Assembly (NCBI GenBank): GCA_021779855.1 | Contig: JAJXZW010000002.1 | Coordinates: forward strand, 1 to 64,000 | Direction of reading: 5' to 3' | Length of the DNA: 64,000 bases | Source of the DNA: Actinomycetes bacterium | GTDB taxonomy: Bacteria; Actinomycetota; Acidimicrobiia; Acidimicrobiales; RAAP-2 | Shown here: positions 37,742 through 46,890 of the stretch, one piece after another | Position numbering within the stretch: the first letter of the stretch is position 1 | How the letters are laid out: each line of letters starts with the position of its first letter | Made by a program: the position numbers and the translations under genes | Notes under the pieces: model-generated | Databases searched by the model: none | What the model was told of the DNA's origin: nothing | The model's input: only the letters and a program-made list of their open reading frames with translations

Positions 37742-38697
37742 TCGTCGACCACGGCGCGCGGCGCGTCGGTGAGCGCCGAGAGGACCGCGCTCGCCACGAC
37801 GCCGACCCACAGCAGGCCGACCGCGGCCAGGTGGGTGTCCTGCCAGGTGGCGGCGGCTCGGGTGAGGGCGCTGAGAGCGCCCATGCCCGCTACGACCGCG
37901 AAGAGGCCCACGGCGACCACGGCGCTGGCGCGCCAGTGGAGCGAGCCGCGCGCCCAGTGCGCGACGACGAAGGCCCCCAGCGCGACGGCCGCGAGTACGG
38001 CGAGGGACCGGTGGACGAGCTGCCAGTCGGCGAGTCCCGGCGCCCCGGCGGGACACAGGGGCCAGCCCGCGCACGCGCGCCCGGCGCCGTTCGCGACCAC
38101 GAGACTCCCGCCCACGACCGTCGCGAGGGTCGCGAGGAGGACGGCCCACCCGGAGCGCCCCAGGGCGCGCAGCGAGGCGCTCCGGCCCGGGCCCCAGAGC
38201 GCGACGGCGGCGCTGACGGTGGTGGCCCCGAGGAAGAGGAGCCCCACCACGAGGTGGACCGCCACGGTCCACGGCGCGTTCTTCGCGAGCACGGTGAGCG
38301 CGCCGAGCCCGGCCTGGACGACGACGAGGCCCACGGCGACCCCGGCCGGAGCGAGCACCGCGTGGCGACGCCGGGCGCGCCAGGCGGCGAGCGCCGTGGC
38401 CAGCGCGCACAGGGTCACGACCACGACGAGGTAGCGGTGGGACTGCTCGAGGAGGGCGTGGAACCGGTCGATCGGCCCGAGCCGGCCGTAGCAGAGGGGC
38501 CAGCTGGGACAGCCCATCCCGGAGTTCGTGACCCGCACGGTGCTGCCGAGCACGACGAGCGCGTAGGTCGCCACCGCCGTGACGAGCGCGAGGGCGAGGG
38601 CGGCGGTGCTCGCGCGGTCAGCGTCCTCGCGCGGCTGGGCGGCGGGGGCGGGTCGCAGGAGAGGCGACGGCGACGGCGACGGACCGGACTCGACCAC
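37738..38697 (-). CDS. ctaA: Heme A synthase, CtaA/COX15 family
   Basis: 319 residues from the GTG at 38697, chosen because AAGGAGG lies eight bases upstream; the track adds twelve residues before that. About eight TM helices are visible. Heme-ligand His residues occur in EQSHRYLV, AVHLVVG, LVHRSLAV and DTHLAAVG. Cys pairs in GCPSWPLC and ACAGWPLC match the CtaA extracytoplasmic loops. It oxidises heme O to heme A for an aa3-type oxidase. It converges with plsC, overlapping by four bases. Confidence 0.88.
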   Translation of the reverse strand: MVESGPSPSPSPLLRPAPAAQPREDADRASTAALALALVTAVATYALVVLGSTVRVTNSGMGCPSWPLCYGRLGPIDRFHALLEQSHRYLVVVVTLCALATALAAWRARRRHAVLAPAGVAVGLVVVQAGLGALTVLAKNAPWTVAVHLVVGLLFLGATTVSAAVALWGPGRSASLRALGRSGWAVLLATLATVVGGSLVVANGAGRACAGWPLCPAGAPGLADWQLVHRSLAVLAAVALGAFVVAHWARGSLHWRASAVVAVGLFAVVAGMGALSALTRAAATWQDTHLAAVGLLWVGVVASAVLSALTDAPRAVVDD

Positions 38698-38800
38698 GGC
38701 GATGCCTCCTTGCACCCAACCGCCGGGGCCCACTTCGCCCGGCGAGTCGGCCGTCAGGCTAGCCCGGAGCGGGGACCGCTCCGGAATCGGCGCCGGGCGC

Positions 38801-39601
38801 TCAGCGCTCGCGCCACCAGGTGCCGAAGACGACCCGGGCGTAGCGGAAGCCGAAGAGCCAGTTCTTGCCCTTCTTCGTCGTGCCCGAGGCCCGTGGGTAC
38901 CAGACGGTCGGGACCTCGCTCGCCCGCCAGCCCCGCTTGAGGCAGGTGATCAGCAGCTCCGCCGTCTGGTACTGCTCTTGGACCAGACGGTCGACGACGT
39001 CGGCGAGCATCGTCACCCGCAGCCCCCGGTAGCCCGTGGAGGTGTCGGTGAGCTCCGCACCGGTCATCCGGTTCATGACGAAGGAGAAGAAGCGCACGCC
39101 GGTCTTTCGCACCACGTCGGTCGTCTTGTCGACCCCGAGCACCCGGCTCGCCACCACGAAGTCGGCCTCGTCATCCAGCAGGGGCTTCAGGATCTGGCCC
39201 ATCTCGGCCGGGTCGTTCTGGCCGTCGGCGTCGAGGGTGACGACGTACTTGACCCCGTGGTCGATGCAGTAGCGGTAGGTCACCTGCAGGGCCACCCCGT
39301 GGCCCAGGTTGACCGGGAACTCGATCACCCGGGCGGCCGGGAAGGTGCGGGCGATCTCGGCCGTGCGGTCCTCGCCGCCGTCGACGACCACGAGGACGGT
39401 GTAGGGCTGGCCGTCGATCGTCTCGGGCATCTTGGCCAGGACGTCGCCGATGTTGCCCTCCTCCTCGTAGGCGCACAGCGACGCCACGATGGACTCGGGG
39501 GTGAAGCCGGGGTAGTCGCCCTCGAAGCGCTCGAGGGCCTGGGTGATCGCGTACTCGCGCAGCCGCGCGAGCCGGCGCCTTTCCAGGTCGATCGTGGCCA
39601 T
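38801..39601 (-). CDS. Family 2 glycosyltransferase
   Basis: 266 residues. The GT-A fold is shown by IVASLCAYEEEGNIGDVL, VVVDGGEDRTAEIA and the metal-binding DADGQND. The later TGYRGLR and TAELLITCLKRGWRASEVP resemble dolichol-phosphate mannose synthase-type enzymes. There are no TM helices, so it is probably a cytosolic face enzyme using a nucleotide sugar. AGGAGA precedes the ATG. A small gene (39619..39846) lies 17 bases upstream in the same direction. Confidence 0.85.
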   Translation of the reverse strand: MATIDLERRRLARLREYAITQALERFEGDYPGFTPESIVASLCAYEEEGNIGDVLAKMPETIDGQPYTVLVVVDGGEDRTAEIARTFPAARVIEFPVNLGHGVALQVTYRYCIDHGVKYVVTLDADGQNDPAEMGQILKPLLDDEADFVVASRVLGVDKTTDVVRKTGVRFFSFVMNRMTGAELTDTSTGYRGLRVTMLADVVDRLVQEQYQTAELLITCLKRGWRASEVPTVWYPRASGTTKKGKNWLFGFRYARVVFGTWWRER

Positions 39602-39618
39602 GTCTCTCCTGTGGATCG

Positions 39619-39846
39619 CTAGAGGGAGTGGGCGCGCGCTACGACGCGCTCCACCATCGGCTCGACGTGCTCGAGCAGCTCGGTGGGGTGGTGCCGGTCG
39701 GGTCCCCGGACCTCCGCGGCGATCCGGGCATGGTCGGCCACCGAGATGGGATTGCCCACGTCGTGCCGGAGAGCCGTCACCACGACCTGCTCGTCGGGCA
39801 CGTCGCGCCCGGCGCGCGTCGAGGCGTCCGTTCGGGTGAAGGTCAC
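39619..39846 (-). CDS. Small conserved-looking hypothetical protein
   Basis: 75 residues from a GTG. The sequence VVVTALRHDVGNPISVADHA and PTELLEHVEPMVERVVARAH is soluble and mostly helical. No family is recognised. TAGTAT lies six bases before the GTG, so the message is likely leaderless, and the glycosyltransferase follows after 17 bases. Codon and composition bias match the core genes, which supports it as real. Confidence 0.6.
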   Translation of the reverse strand: MTFTRTDASTRAGRDVPDEQVVVTALRHDVGNPISVADHARIAAEVRGPDRHHPTELLEHVEPMVERVVARAHSL

Positions 39847-39852
39847 CGGAAA

Positions 39853-39858
39853 ATACTA
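39853..39858 (-). promoter_or_regulatory. -10 box TAGTAT
   Basis: On the minus strand, six bases ahead of the GTG at 39846. It would drive the small gene plus the glycosyltransferase. Confidence 0.45.
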
Positions 39859-39878
39859 TCCCGGTAGGGGTTTTGGCC

Positions 39879-40907
39879 CTAGGGGCCGGTGGCGAGGACC
39901 TCGGCCGCGCCGAAGTCGCGGTCCGACGGCTCCGACGGGTCCCCGTGGGCGCCCAGGGCCGCGTCGAGGACGCCACCGAGGGCGCGCAGCAGCTCGCGCA
40001 GCTCGGGCGGCGGGGGGAAGTACTCCTCCTCGAGGGTCGTCGAGCGGACCTCGATCCCCGCGCGCGGCGCGAGCCGAGCGAGCACCTCCTCCACGAGAGA
40101 CTCGGGCGCCGAGGCCCCGGCCGTCACGGCGACGACGCCGGAAAGGTCCTGGGGCAGCTCGTCGGCCCCGTTCACCCGCAGCACCGGGCCGGCGCACACC
40201 GTGGCCGCGACCTTCGCCAGAGCCACGGTGTTCGAGGAGTTGGCCGAGCCGATCACCACGACCGCGTCGGCGTCGACGGCCGCCTCGCGCAGCGCCGCCT
40301 GGCGGTTGGTGGTCGCGAAGCAGAGGTCGCTGCGCGACGGGGTCCAGACCTCGGGGAAGACCTCGGTGACCCGTTCGCGGACGTCGCGCCACTCATCGAG
40401 GCTGAGGGTGGTCTGGTTCAACAGGGCGACCGGCCCCTCGAGACCCCCGAGCGCGTCGACGTCGGCGGGCCGCTCAACCAGCCGCACCGCGGCGGGCGCC
40501 ACGGCCATCGTGCCGACGGCCTCCTCGTGGCCCTCGTGGCCGACGTAGAGCACGGTGTAGCCCTTGGACGCGCGGACCTTGAGCTCGTGGTGCACCTTGG
40601 TCACGAGGGGGCAGACCGCGTCGACGACCGTGCCGCCGCGGGCCCGGGCCCGCTCGACGACCTCGGGCGGCGAGCCGTGGGCGCTGAGCATGATCGGCGC
40701 ACCGGGGGGCGCGAGGGCCACGTCGTCGACGAAGACGACGCCCCGGCGCCGGAAGTGCTCGACCACCACGCGATTGTGGACGATCTCGTGGTAGCAGTAG
40801 ACGGGCGGCTCGAAGACCCGCGTCATCCAGTCGAGGGCCTTGATCGCCTTCTCGACCCCGGCGCAGAAGCCCCGGGGGGCCGCGAGCACGACCTTCTCGA
40901 CGTCCAC
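39879..40907 (-). CDS. ispH: 4-hydroxy-3-methylbut-2-enyl diphosphate reductase
   Basis: 342 residues. The three Fe-S cluster cysteines are in APRGFCAGVEKAI, DAVCPLVTKVHH and DLCFATTNRQAA; the AHGSPPEV and NSSNTVAL loops bind substrate. It is the last enzyme of the MEP isoprenoid pathway, producing IPP and DMAPP. The start is a GTG with TAGGCT six bases upstream. It is divergent from the DUF512 gene. Confidence 0.95.
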   Translation of the reverse strand: MDVEKVVLAAPRGFCAGVEKAIKALDWMTRVFEPPVYCYHEIVHNRVVVEHFRRRGVVFVDDVALAPPGAPIMLSAHGSPPEVVERARARGGTVVDAVCPLVTKVHHELKVRASKGYTVLYVGHEGHEEAVGTMAVAPAAVRLVERPADVDALGGLEGPVALLNQTTLSLDEWRDVRERVTEVFPEVWTPSRSDLCFATTNRQAALREAAVDADAVVVIGSANSSNTVALAKVAATVCAGPVLRVNGADELPQDLSGVVAVTAGASAPESLVEEVLARLAPRAGIEVRSTTLEEEYFPPPPELRELLRALGGVLDAALGAHGDPSEPSDRDFGAAEVLATGP

Positions 40908-40913
40908 GGGCCC

Positions 40914-40919
40914 AGCCTA
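40914..40919 (-). promoter_or_regulatory. -10 box TAGGCT(GG) before ispH
   Basis: The minus strand reads TAGGCTGG, six bases before the GTG of ispH. Confidence 0.5.
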
Positions 40920-40943
40920 GTTTCGGCCCCGGGAGTGGCTGCC

Positions 40944-40949
40944 TAGGCT
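40944..40949 (+). promoter_or_regulatory. -10 box TAGGCT(GG) before the DUF512 gene
   Basis: The + strand reads TAGGCTGG, six bases before the GTG at 40956. With the ispH box it forms a divergent pair of identical elements in a 48-base gap. Confidence 0.5.
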
Positions 40950-40955
40950 GGAGGG

Positions 40956-42338
40956 GTGTCCGGCGCCCGTATTTCCGCGATCACGCCGGGCTCGCCAGCC
41001 TCCCGGTGCGACCTCGCGGTCGGTGACGAGCTGGTGAGCGTCGGGGGGGTCGCCCCGGCCGACATCATCGCCTACCAACAGCTCGTCGACGGCCCCTCGC
41101 CGACCCTGGTCGTGCGCCGCCCCGGGGAGCCCCTCGCGCGCAAGGTCGTCGTCGACAAGATGGCCGGCGAGCCGGTGGGCCTGGCGATCGACTCAGCCGT
41201 CTTCGACCGGATCCGCACGTGCGACAACCACTGCACGTTCTGCTTCATCTACCAGTTGCCCAAGGGGCTGCGCCGCTCGCTCTACGTGAAGGACGACGAC
41301 TACCGCCTCTCGTTCCTCTACGGCAACTACACCACGTTGACCCGCTTCACCGAGCTCGACCTCGAGCGGGTCCTCGACGAGCGCCTCTCGCCGATCTACG
41401 TGTCGATCCACACGACGAACCCCGAGTTGCGCGCGGCCATGCTGCGCAACCCGCGGGGCGCCACGAGCCTGCGGTGGCTGCGCGAGCTGCTGGCGGCCGG
41501 GGTGAGCGTCCACGGCCAGGTGGTGGTCTGCCCGGGGGTCAACGACGGTGACGAGCTGGTGCGCACCCTCGACGACGTGATCACCCTCTACCCCGAGCTC
41601 GCCTCCCTCTCCCTGGTGCCGGTGGGGGTGAGCGACCTCTCGAACGAGGAGACGATGCGCCCGCACACGGCCGCCGAGGCCGCCGACGTGGTCGCGCTCG
41701 CCGAGCGCTACCAGGCCCTCACCCGGGACCTCTTCGGCTCCGCCCGGGTCTTCGCGAGCGACGAGTTCTACCTCGTGGCCGGGCTCGAGCCGCCGGGTCC
41801 GGAGTCCTTCGCCAGCCTCGACGAGGCCGAGAACGGCGTCGGCATGGTGGCCTCGTTCCGCCGGAGCTTCGCCGAGCGCACCGCGATGGCCCGCCTCGGC
41901 TCGGGCTTCTTCCAGTCCGTGGACGGCGCCCCGGCACTCGGCTATCGCGCGCCGCGCGCGCCCGGGTGCGTCGCGCCTCCCGGCGGGCCCACGGCCGGCG
42001 TGACGGTCCTCACCGGCGCGTACGCCGGGCCGCTCCTGCGCGACCTCCTCGACGAGCACGGCTACGCCCACGTCCAGGTCGTGGTCGTCGAGAACCGCTA
42101 CTTCGGCGGCAACATCAAGGTGGCGGGCCTGCTCACCGGCCCCGACCTCAACCGGGCCCTCGCCGGGGTGGCCCCCGGGCGGACCTGCCTGGTGCCCGAC
42201 GTCTGCCTCAACGAGGGCCGCTTCCTCGACGGCTCGACCCTCGAGGACCTCGTGCGCCCCGTGACCCCGGTGGCCACGACCGGCCTCGACCTGCGCCGGG
42301 CGCTCGACGCCGCCCTCGACCCGCTGGTGAGCACGTGA
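40956..42338 (+). CDS. DUF512 protein: PDZ-like plus radical-SAM-like domain
   Basis: 460 residues. The N-terminus is PDZ-like (ISAITPGSPASRCDLAVGDE). An Fe-S motif TCDNHCTFCFIYQLP gives CxxxCxxC, and the DUF512 C-terminal domain includes VVENRYFGGNIKVAGLL and LVPDVCLNEG. The family is widespread next to der/engA, but its reaction is unknown; the cysteines indicate a 4Fe-4S cluster. The stop overlaps der in GTGA, so the two proteins are made together. Confidence 0.88.
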   Translation: MSGARISAITPGSPASRCDLAVGDELVSVGGVAPADIIAYQQLVDGPSPTLVVRRPGEPLARKVVVDKMAGEPVGLAIDSAVFDRIRTCDNHCTFCFIYQLPKGLRRSLYVKDDDYRLSFLYGNYTTLTRFTELDLERVLDERLSPIYVSIHTTNPELRAAMLRNPRGATSLRWLRELLAAGVSVHGQVVVCPGVNDGDELVRTLDDVITLYPELASLSLVPVGVSDLSNEETMRPHTAAEAADVVALAERYQALTRDLFGSARVFASDEFYLVAGLEPPGPESFASLDEAENGVGMVASFRRSFAERTAMARLGSGFFQSVDGAPALGYRAPRAPGCVAPPGGPTAGVTVLTGAYAGPLLRDLLDEHGYAHVQVVVVENRYFGGNIKVAGLLTGPDLNRALAGVAPGRTCLVPDVCLNEGRFLDGSTLEDLVRPVTPVATTGLDLRRALDAALDPLVST

Positions 42339-43651
42339 GCCGCCCCCAGGTCGCCGTCGTGGGCCGGCCCAACGTCGGCAAGAGCTCCCTCGTGAACCGG
42401 CTGGCCGCCCGGCGCGTCGCCGTCGTCGAGCACCAGCGCGGGGTCACCCGCGACCGCACGAGCGCCGAGGTCGACTGGGCCGGCCGCTCCTTTGACGTCG
42501 TGGACACCGGCGGCTGGCTGGAGGCCGGTGACGACCTCGAGGAGAAGGTCTCGCGCCAGGCCGAGGCCGCCGTCGCCGGGGCCGACCTCGTCTTGTTCGT
42601 CGTCGACGCCGAGACCGGGCCGGTCGAGGAGGACGCGCGCGCCGCGCGCTGGATCCGCCGCAGCCACCGCCCGTTGCTGCTCGTCGCGAACAAGGCCGAC
42701 GACGCCGCCCGCGAGGCGGCGGCCTGGGAGTTTGTCGGCCTGGGCCTGGGCGACCCCTACGCGGTGAGCGCTTTGCACGGCCGCGGCGCCGGGGAGCTCC
42801 TCGACGCGATCGTGGCGCGGCTCCCGGAGGCCGGTGACGACGGACGCCCCGTCGACGAGGGCCCCGCTGGGGATCCGGCGGACCCGGGCGACGAGCTGCG
42901 GGTGGCGATCGTGGGCCGGCCCAACGTCGGCAAGTCGACCCTCTTCAACCGGCTCATCGGCGAGGAGCGCTCCGTCGTGCACGACCTCCCCGGCACGACC
43001 CGTGACGCCGTCGATACGGTCGTCGAGACCGGGGACGGACCCGTGCGCTTCATCGACACCGCCGGGCTCCGCCGGCGCGCGAGGACCGAGGCCGGGGTCG
43101 ACACCTACGCCACCCTGCGCAGCCTCAGGGCCCTCGACGGGGCCGACCTCGCGATTCTCGTGATCGACGCGACCGTGGGGGCCACCGGCCAGGACCAGCG
43201 CCTGGCCGAGCGCATCGCCGGGGCGGGCTGCCCGGCGGTCGTGGTGCTCAACAAGTGGGAGCTGGTCGCGACCGAGGCCCGCCCGGCGGTGCTCGCGTCG
43301 GTGGGCGAGCGACTCGCGTTCTTGGGCGACGCACCCCTCCTGAAGACGACGGCCACCACCGGGCGTGGCGTGCACCGCCTGTGGCCGGCGCTGGTCACGG
43401 CGGCCGAGGACTACGCCAAGCGGGTGCCCACGGGAGCCCTCAACCGGGCGATCCGCGACCTCCAGCAGCGCCAGCCGGCCCCGACGGGCAAGATCCGCTA
43501 CGCGGTCCAGGGCGCCAGCGAGCCCCCGACCTTCACGCTGTTCGTGGCCGGGCGGCTCCCCTCGACCTATCTGCGCTACGTCGAGCGGAGCCTGCGCGAG
43601 CGCTTTGAGCTCGGGACCTCCCCGATCCGAGTGAGGGTGCGCACCGAGTAG
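42335..43651 (+). CDS. der: Ribosome biogenesis GTPase Der (EngA)
   Basis: 438 residues from the GTG at 42335. Two G domains are in tandem, with P-loops GRPNVGKSS and GRPNVGKST, G3 motifs DTGGW and DTAGL, and G4 motifs NKAD and NKWE. A C-terminal KH-like domain follows (IRYAVQGASEPPTFTLFV). It assists 50S subunit assembly. It closes the cmk-plsC-der string. Its stop shares a base with the next small gene. Confidence 0.95.
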   Translation: MSRPQVAVVGRPNVGKSSLVNRLAARRVAVVEHQRGVTRDRTSAEVDWAGRSFDVVDTGGWLEAGDDLEEKVSRQAEAAVAGADLVLFVVDAETGPVEEDARAARWIRRSHRPLLLVANKADDAAREAAAWEFVGLGLGDPYAVSALHGRGAGELLDAIVARLPEAGDDGRPVDEGPAGDPADPGDELRVAIVGRPNVGKSTLFNRLIGEERSVVHDLPGTTRDAVDTVVETGDGPVRFIDTAGLRRRARTEAGVDTYATLRSLRALDGADLAILVIDATVGATGQDQRLAERIAGAGCPAVVVLNKWELVATEARPAVLASVGERLAFLGDAPLLKTTATTGRGVHRLWPALVTAAEDYAKRVPTGALNRAIRDLQQRQPAPTGKIRYAVQGASEPPTFTLFVAGRLPSTYLRYVERSLRERFELGTSPIRVRVRTE

Positions 43652-43833
43652 TGGAGCGGTGGTGCGAGACGTGCGACCGCCCCGTGGAGGGCGAGGTCTG
43701 CGAGATCTGCGGCGAACCCGTCCCCGAACCGACCCACGAGCCCGTCCCGTGGCGCTGGCGGCTCTTCATCGTCGCCACGGTCATCTACCTTGGGTGGCGC
43801 ATCTACCAGCTGATCCACTGGCTCGCCCACTGA
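43651..43833 (+). CDS. Small zinc-ribbon plus single-TM protein
   Basis: 60 residues starting with a GTG that shares the last base of the der stop. The first 25 residues hold WCETCDRPVEGEVCEICGEP, two CxxC pairs of a zinc ribbon. After a Pro-rich turn, one TM helix (LFIVATVIYLGWRIYQLIHW) ends the protein. It should be an inner-membrane protein with a cytosolic zinc knuckle. The function is unknown. Coupling to der suggests co-expression with ribosome assembly. Confidence 0.75.
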   Translation: MERWCETCDRPVEGEVCEICGEPVPEPTHEPVPWRWRLFIVATVIYLGWRIYQLIHWLAH

Positions 43834-43840
43834 CCCTGGG

Positions 43841-43846
43841 TAGTGT
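43841..43846 (+). promoter_or_regulatory. -10 box TAGTGT(GG)
   Basis: TAGTGTGG lies 23 bases before the GTG at 43870, which has a perfect AAGGAGG. Confidence 0.45.
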
Positions 43847-43869
43847 GGCCTGCGTTCGAAGGAGGCACC

Positions 43870-44385
43870 GTGCCGATCTACGCCCTGGGTGAGCGCACCC
43901 CGACCGTCCACCCCGAGGCCTTCGTGCACCCCGACGCCGTGGTGATCGGCGACGTGCGCATCGGTGCCGGATCCTCGGTCTGGCCCGGGGCCGTCCTGCG
44001 CGGCGACTACGGGACGGTCATCGTCGGCGAGCGGACCTCGATCCAGGACGGGACCGTGGTGCACGCCGTCGCCGAGTTCCCCACGGTGATCGGCAGCGAC
44101 TGCGTGGTCGGCCACCTGGCTCACCTCGAGGGCTGCGTGATCGAAGACGGCGCCCTCGTGGGCAGCGGCTCGATCGTCCTGCACCACGCGACCGTCCACT
44201 CGGGCGCGACCGTCGCGGCGGGGGCCGTGGTGCGCAACCGCACCGACGTGCCCGAGGGCGCGCTCGCGGTAGGGGTCCCGGCCACCGTGCGCGAAGGGGC
44301 GAGCGACGTCGAGCTCATTCGCCACTCGGCCGAGCTCTACGTCAACAACGCCCGGCGCTACCGCGAGCAGCTCCGCGCGCTCTAG
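43870..44385 (+). CDS. Gamma-carbonic anhydrase-like hexapeptide-repeat protein
   Basis: 171 residues from the GTG at 43870, chosen for AAGGAGG five bases upstream. The left-handed beta-helix is clear from repeated hexapeptides (VVIGDVRIGAGSSVWPGAVL and following). The putative metal His residues lie in GTVVHAV and VGHLAHLEG. Members such as YrdA/PaaY are trimeric zinc or iron proteins with carbonic anhydrase-like or thioesterase activity; activity cannot be told from sequence. It converges with trpD, overlapping by four bases. Confidence 0.88.
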   Translation: MPIYALGERTPTVHPEAFVHPDAVVIGDVRIGAGSSVWPGAVLRGDYGTVIVGERTSIQDGTVVHAVAEFPTVIGSDCVVGHLAHLEGCVIEDGALVGSGSIVLHHATVHSGATVAAGAVVRNRTDVPEGALAVGVPATVREGASDVELIRHSAELYVNNARRYREQLRAL

Positions 44386-45401
44386 GCGTTGGTGATCGCG
44401 ACGAGTCGCTCAAGGGCTCGCGCCGCGTGGCCCTCGACGACCGCCGCGCTCGCCAGGGCGAAGCCCTGGACGAGGCTGTCGACGCGGTCCGCGACGCGCA
44501 GCGCCAGGGCGGCGTTCGCGCAGACCACGTCGAAGACGGGTCCCTGACGACCCTCGAGGAAGGCCCGCACCACGCCGACGTTGTGGGCGAGGTCGCCGCC
44601 GCGGATCGCGATCGTCTCGTGGCGCAGTCCGAGCTCCCCGGGCGCGTCGAGGGTCTCGGGCACCACGGCGAGGGACGTCACGTCCATGAGCCTCGACGGC
44701 GCGGCGAGGGTGAGCTCGTCGAGCCCGTCGCCGCCGTGGACCAGGATCGAGTGGTCGGTGCCGCGCGCGAACAGCACCCGCGCCATGCGCTCGAGCTGGG
44801 GCTCGTGGGCCACGCCGATCAGGGCACGGCGCACGAGCCCCGGGTTGGCGAGGGGTCCGAGGACGTTGAAGACCGTCCGGAAGTTGAGGGCCCGCCGGAT
44901 CGGGCCGAGGTAGCCGAGGCCCTGGTGGTAGGCGGGCGCGAACAGGAAGCCGATGCCGGCCTCGTCGACGCAGGCCGCGGCCACCTCGGCCGGCACGTCC
45001 AGGCGGACCCCGAGCGCCTCGAGCACGTCGGCCGCCCCGACCGAGGAGGAGGCGGCGCGGTTGCCGTGCTTGGCGACGGGCACCCCGCACCCGGCGACCG
45101 CGAGGGCGGCCATGGTCGAGACGTTCACCGAGTGGAGCTGGTCGCCCCCGGTGCCCACGATGTCGATGGCCGCCGCTCCGACGTCGAAGGTCGTGGCCGC
45201 GTCGATCATGGCGTCGACGAAGCCGGTCATCTCCTCGACCGTCTCTCCCTTGACGGTGAGGGCGGTGAGGAAGCTCGCGATCTGCACGCCCTCGACCCGT
45301 CCGGCCAGGATCTCGGCGAGCGCGTCCCGGGCGGCCGCACGCTCCATGTCGGTGCCGCGCACGAGGGGGTTCAAGACCTCGAGGGCGAACGACGCGATCA
45401 C
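44382..45401 (-). CDS. trpD: Anthranilate phosphoribosyltransferase
   Basis: 339 residues from the GTG at 45401, with GAGAGG seven bases upstream; the track's 45485 start adds an implausible Arg/Pro leader. The PRPP and anthranilate motifs VGTGGDQLHSVNVSTMAAL, KHGNRAASSSVGAADVLEALG and the metal site region DELTL are present. It catalyses the second committed step of tryptophan synthesis. It is transcribed away from trpCF-trpB-trpA, which share a 73-base divergent promoter region with it. Confidence 0.95.
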   Translation of the reverse strand: MIASFALEVLNPLVRGTDMERAAARDALAEILAGRVEGVQIASFLTALTVKGETVEEMTGFVDAMIDAATTFDVGAAAIDIVGTGGDQLHSVNVSTMAALAVAGCGVPVAKHGNRAASSSVGAADVLEALGVRLDVPAEVAAACVDEAGIGFLFAPAYHQGLGYLGPIRRALNFRTVFNVLGPLANPGLVRRALIGVAHEPQLERMARVLFARGTDHSILVHGGDGLDELTLAAPSRLMDVTSLAVVPETLDAPGELGLRHETIAIRGGDLAHNVGVVRAFLEGRQGPVFDVVCANAALALRVADRVDSLVQGFALASAAVVEGHAARALERLVAITNA

Positions 45402-45427
45402 GCGCGGGCCTCTCGCAGCATCTCGCA

Positions 45428-45433
45428 ACGATA
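45428..45433 (-). promoter_or_regulatory. -10 box TATCGT before trpD
   Basis: The minus strand reads TATCGT, 26 bases ahead of the trpD GTG. It pairs divergently with the trpCF box. No leader peptide rich in Trp codons is visible, so classical attenuation is unlikely here. Confidence 0.35.
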
Positions 45434-45462
45434 CCCGCGGTCGTCGTGGCGGCCCACCCGGG

Positions 45463-45468
45463 TACCAT
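45463..45468 (+). promoter_or_regulatory. -10 box TACCAT before trpCF
   Basis: TACCAT ends six bases before the ATG at 45475, the leaderless spacing. The overlapping GTG at 45472 is a possible alternative start. Confidence 0.4.
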
Positions 45469-45474
45469 GCCGTG

Positions 45475-46890
45475 ATGGGCGCCACCTACCTCGACGACAT
45501 CGTCGCGTGGCACCGCCGGCGCGCCGCCGCCGACGGCCGTGACTGGCGTGCCCGCCTCGACGCGCCGGCCTACGCCGGACCCTCGGCCCGTTCGGCCCTC
45601 GCCGGGGGACCGCGCCTGAAGGTCATCGCCGAGGTGAAGCGCCGCTCCCCGTCGCGCGGGGTGCTCCGGGCCGGCCTCGACGCCTCCGACCAGGCTCGCG
45701 ACTACGTCGCCGGGGGCGCGGCGATGGTCTCGGTGCTCACCGACGGGCCCCACTTCGGCGGGTCGCTCGAGGACCTGGCGGCGGTGCGCGCCGCCGTGCC
45801 GGTGCCCCTCCTGCGCAAGGACTTCACGGTCGCTGAGAACGACGTGCTCGACGCGCGCGACGCCGGGGCGGCCGCCGTGCTGCTCATCGTGGCCGCCCTC
45901 GACGAGGCCGAGCTCGCGCACTACCACGAGCTCGCCGAGCGCGTCGGGCTCGACGCGCTCGTCGAGGTCCACGACGAGGCCGAGGCCGCGCGCGCGTGCG
46001 ACGTCGGGGCGACCCTCGTCGGGGTGAACCAGCGGGACCTGCGCACCTTCGACGTCGATCCCGAGCGGGCCGCGCGGGTGGCGGCGTCCCTGCCCTCGGG
46101 GTGCCTGCGGGTGTGCGAGTCGGGGCTCGCGACCCCCGCCGACGCGCGCCGGGCCGCCGAGGCGGGCTTCGACGCCGTGCTCGTGGGCGAGGCCCTCGTC
46201 ACCGCCGCGGACCCGGTGGCGGCGGTGCGTGCCTTCGCCGCCGTCGAGCCGCGGCGGTCGCTCGCCGGGACCGTCAAGGTCTGCGGAGTGACGAGCGTCG
46301 AGGACGCTCTCGCGTGCGCCGAGGCCGGCGCGGACGCGATCGGGGTGATCCTCGCCGACTCCCCGCGCCGGGTGGCCCCCGAGCGGGCCCGGGCCATCGC
46401 CCGCGCGCTCGAGGGCCGTGCGATCCGCGTCGCGGTCTTCAAGGACCAGTCGGCCGACGAGATCCGCGCGGCGCTCGCCGGGCTCGCGGTCGACGCCGTC
46501 CAGGTGCACGGGCCGCTCGAGGCGGGCCTGCGCGACGAGCTGCGTGACCGCGGGGTCCGGGTCATCAAGGCCCTGAGCGTGGGCGAGGGGGAGTGGTCGA
46601 CCTACGACGAGCGCCGCGTCGACGCCGTGCTCGTCGACGGCCCGGTCCCGGGGTCGGGGCGCCGCCACGGCTACGCCGGGCGCGCCGAGCGGCCCTTCGC
46701 GGTGCCCGTGATCGTCGCGGGCGGGCTCGACGCGAGCAACGTCGCCGGAGTCGTCACGGCGACCGGCGCCGACGGCGTGGACTGCGCGACGGGGGTCGAG
46801 TCCGCCCCCGGGCGCAAGGACCCGGCCCAGGTCCGCGATTTCGTCGCGGCGGCGCGCGCGGCCCTCGCGCGAACGGGGGAGCGGCGATGA
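45475..46890 (+). CDS. trpCF: Fused indole-3-glycerol phosphate synthase and phosphoribosylanthranilate isomerase
   Basis: 471 residues in one uninterrupted frame. Residues 1 to about 258 are Trp[36 protein letters not shown] and [11 protein letters not shown]. Residues from about 262 are Trp[14 protein letters not shown] with the catalytic Cys, and [12 protein letters not shown] with the catalytic Asp. The fusion is known from enterobacteria. Many actinobacteria instead use PriA for the TrpF step, so an intact TrpF here is informative. The stop overlaps trpB in ATGA. Confidence 0.93.
   Translation: MGATYLDDIVAWHRRRAAADGRDWRARLDAPAYAGPSARSALAGGPRLKVIAEVKRRSPSRGVLRAGLDASDQARDYVAGGAAMVSVLTDGPHFGGSLEDLAAVRAAVPVPLLRKDFTVAENDVLDARDAGAAAVLLIVAALDEAELAHYHELAERVGLDALVEVHDEAEAARACDVGATLVGVNQRDLRTFDVDPERAARVAASLPSGCLRVCESGLATPADARRAAEAGFDAVLVGEALVTAADPVAAVRAFAAVEPRRSLAGTVKVCGVTSVEDALACAEAGADAIGVILADSPRRVAPERARAIARALEGRAIRVAVFKDQSADEIRAALAGLAVDAVQVHGPLEAGLRDELRDRGVRVIKALSVGEGEWSTYDERRVDAVLVDGPVPGSGRRHGYAGRAERPFAVPVIVAGGLDASNVAGVVTATGADGVDCATGVESAPGRKDPAQVRDFVAAARAALARTGERR

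Noticed and set aside
36401-38410. 669-residue - strand ORF
   Set aside because: Shadow of cmk, plsC and ctaA; Arg-rich with no domain.
45402-45474. trp leader peptide or attenuator
   Set aside because: The 73-base divergent gap has no Trp-codon-rich ORF and both -10 boxes lie too close to the starts for a leader.
44410-46668. 752-residue - strand ORF
   Set aside because: Antisense of trpCF plus an out-of-frame reading of trpD.
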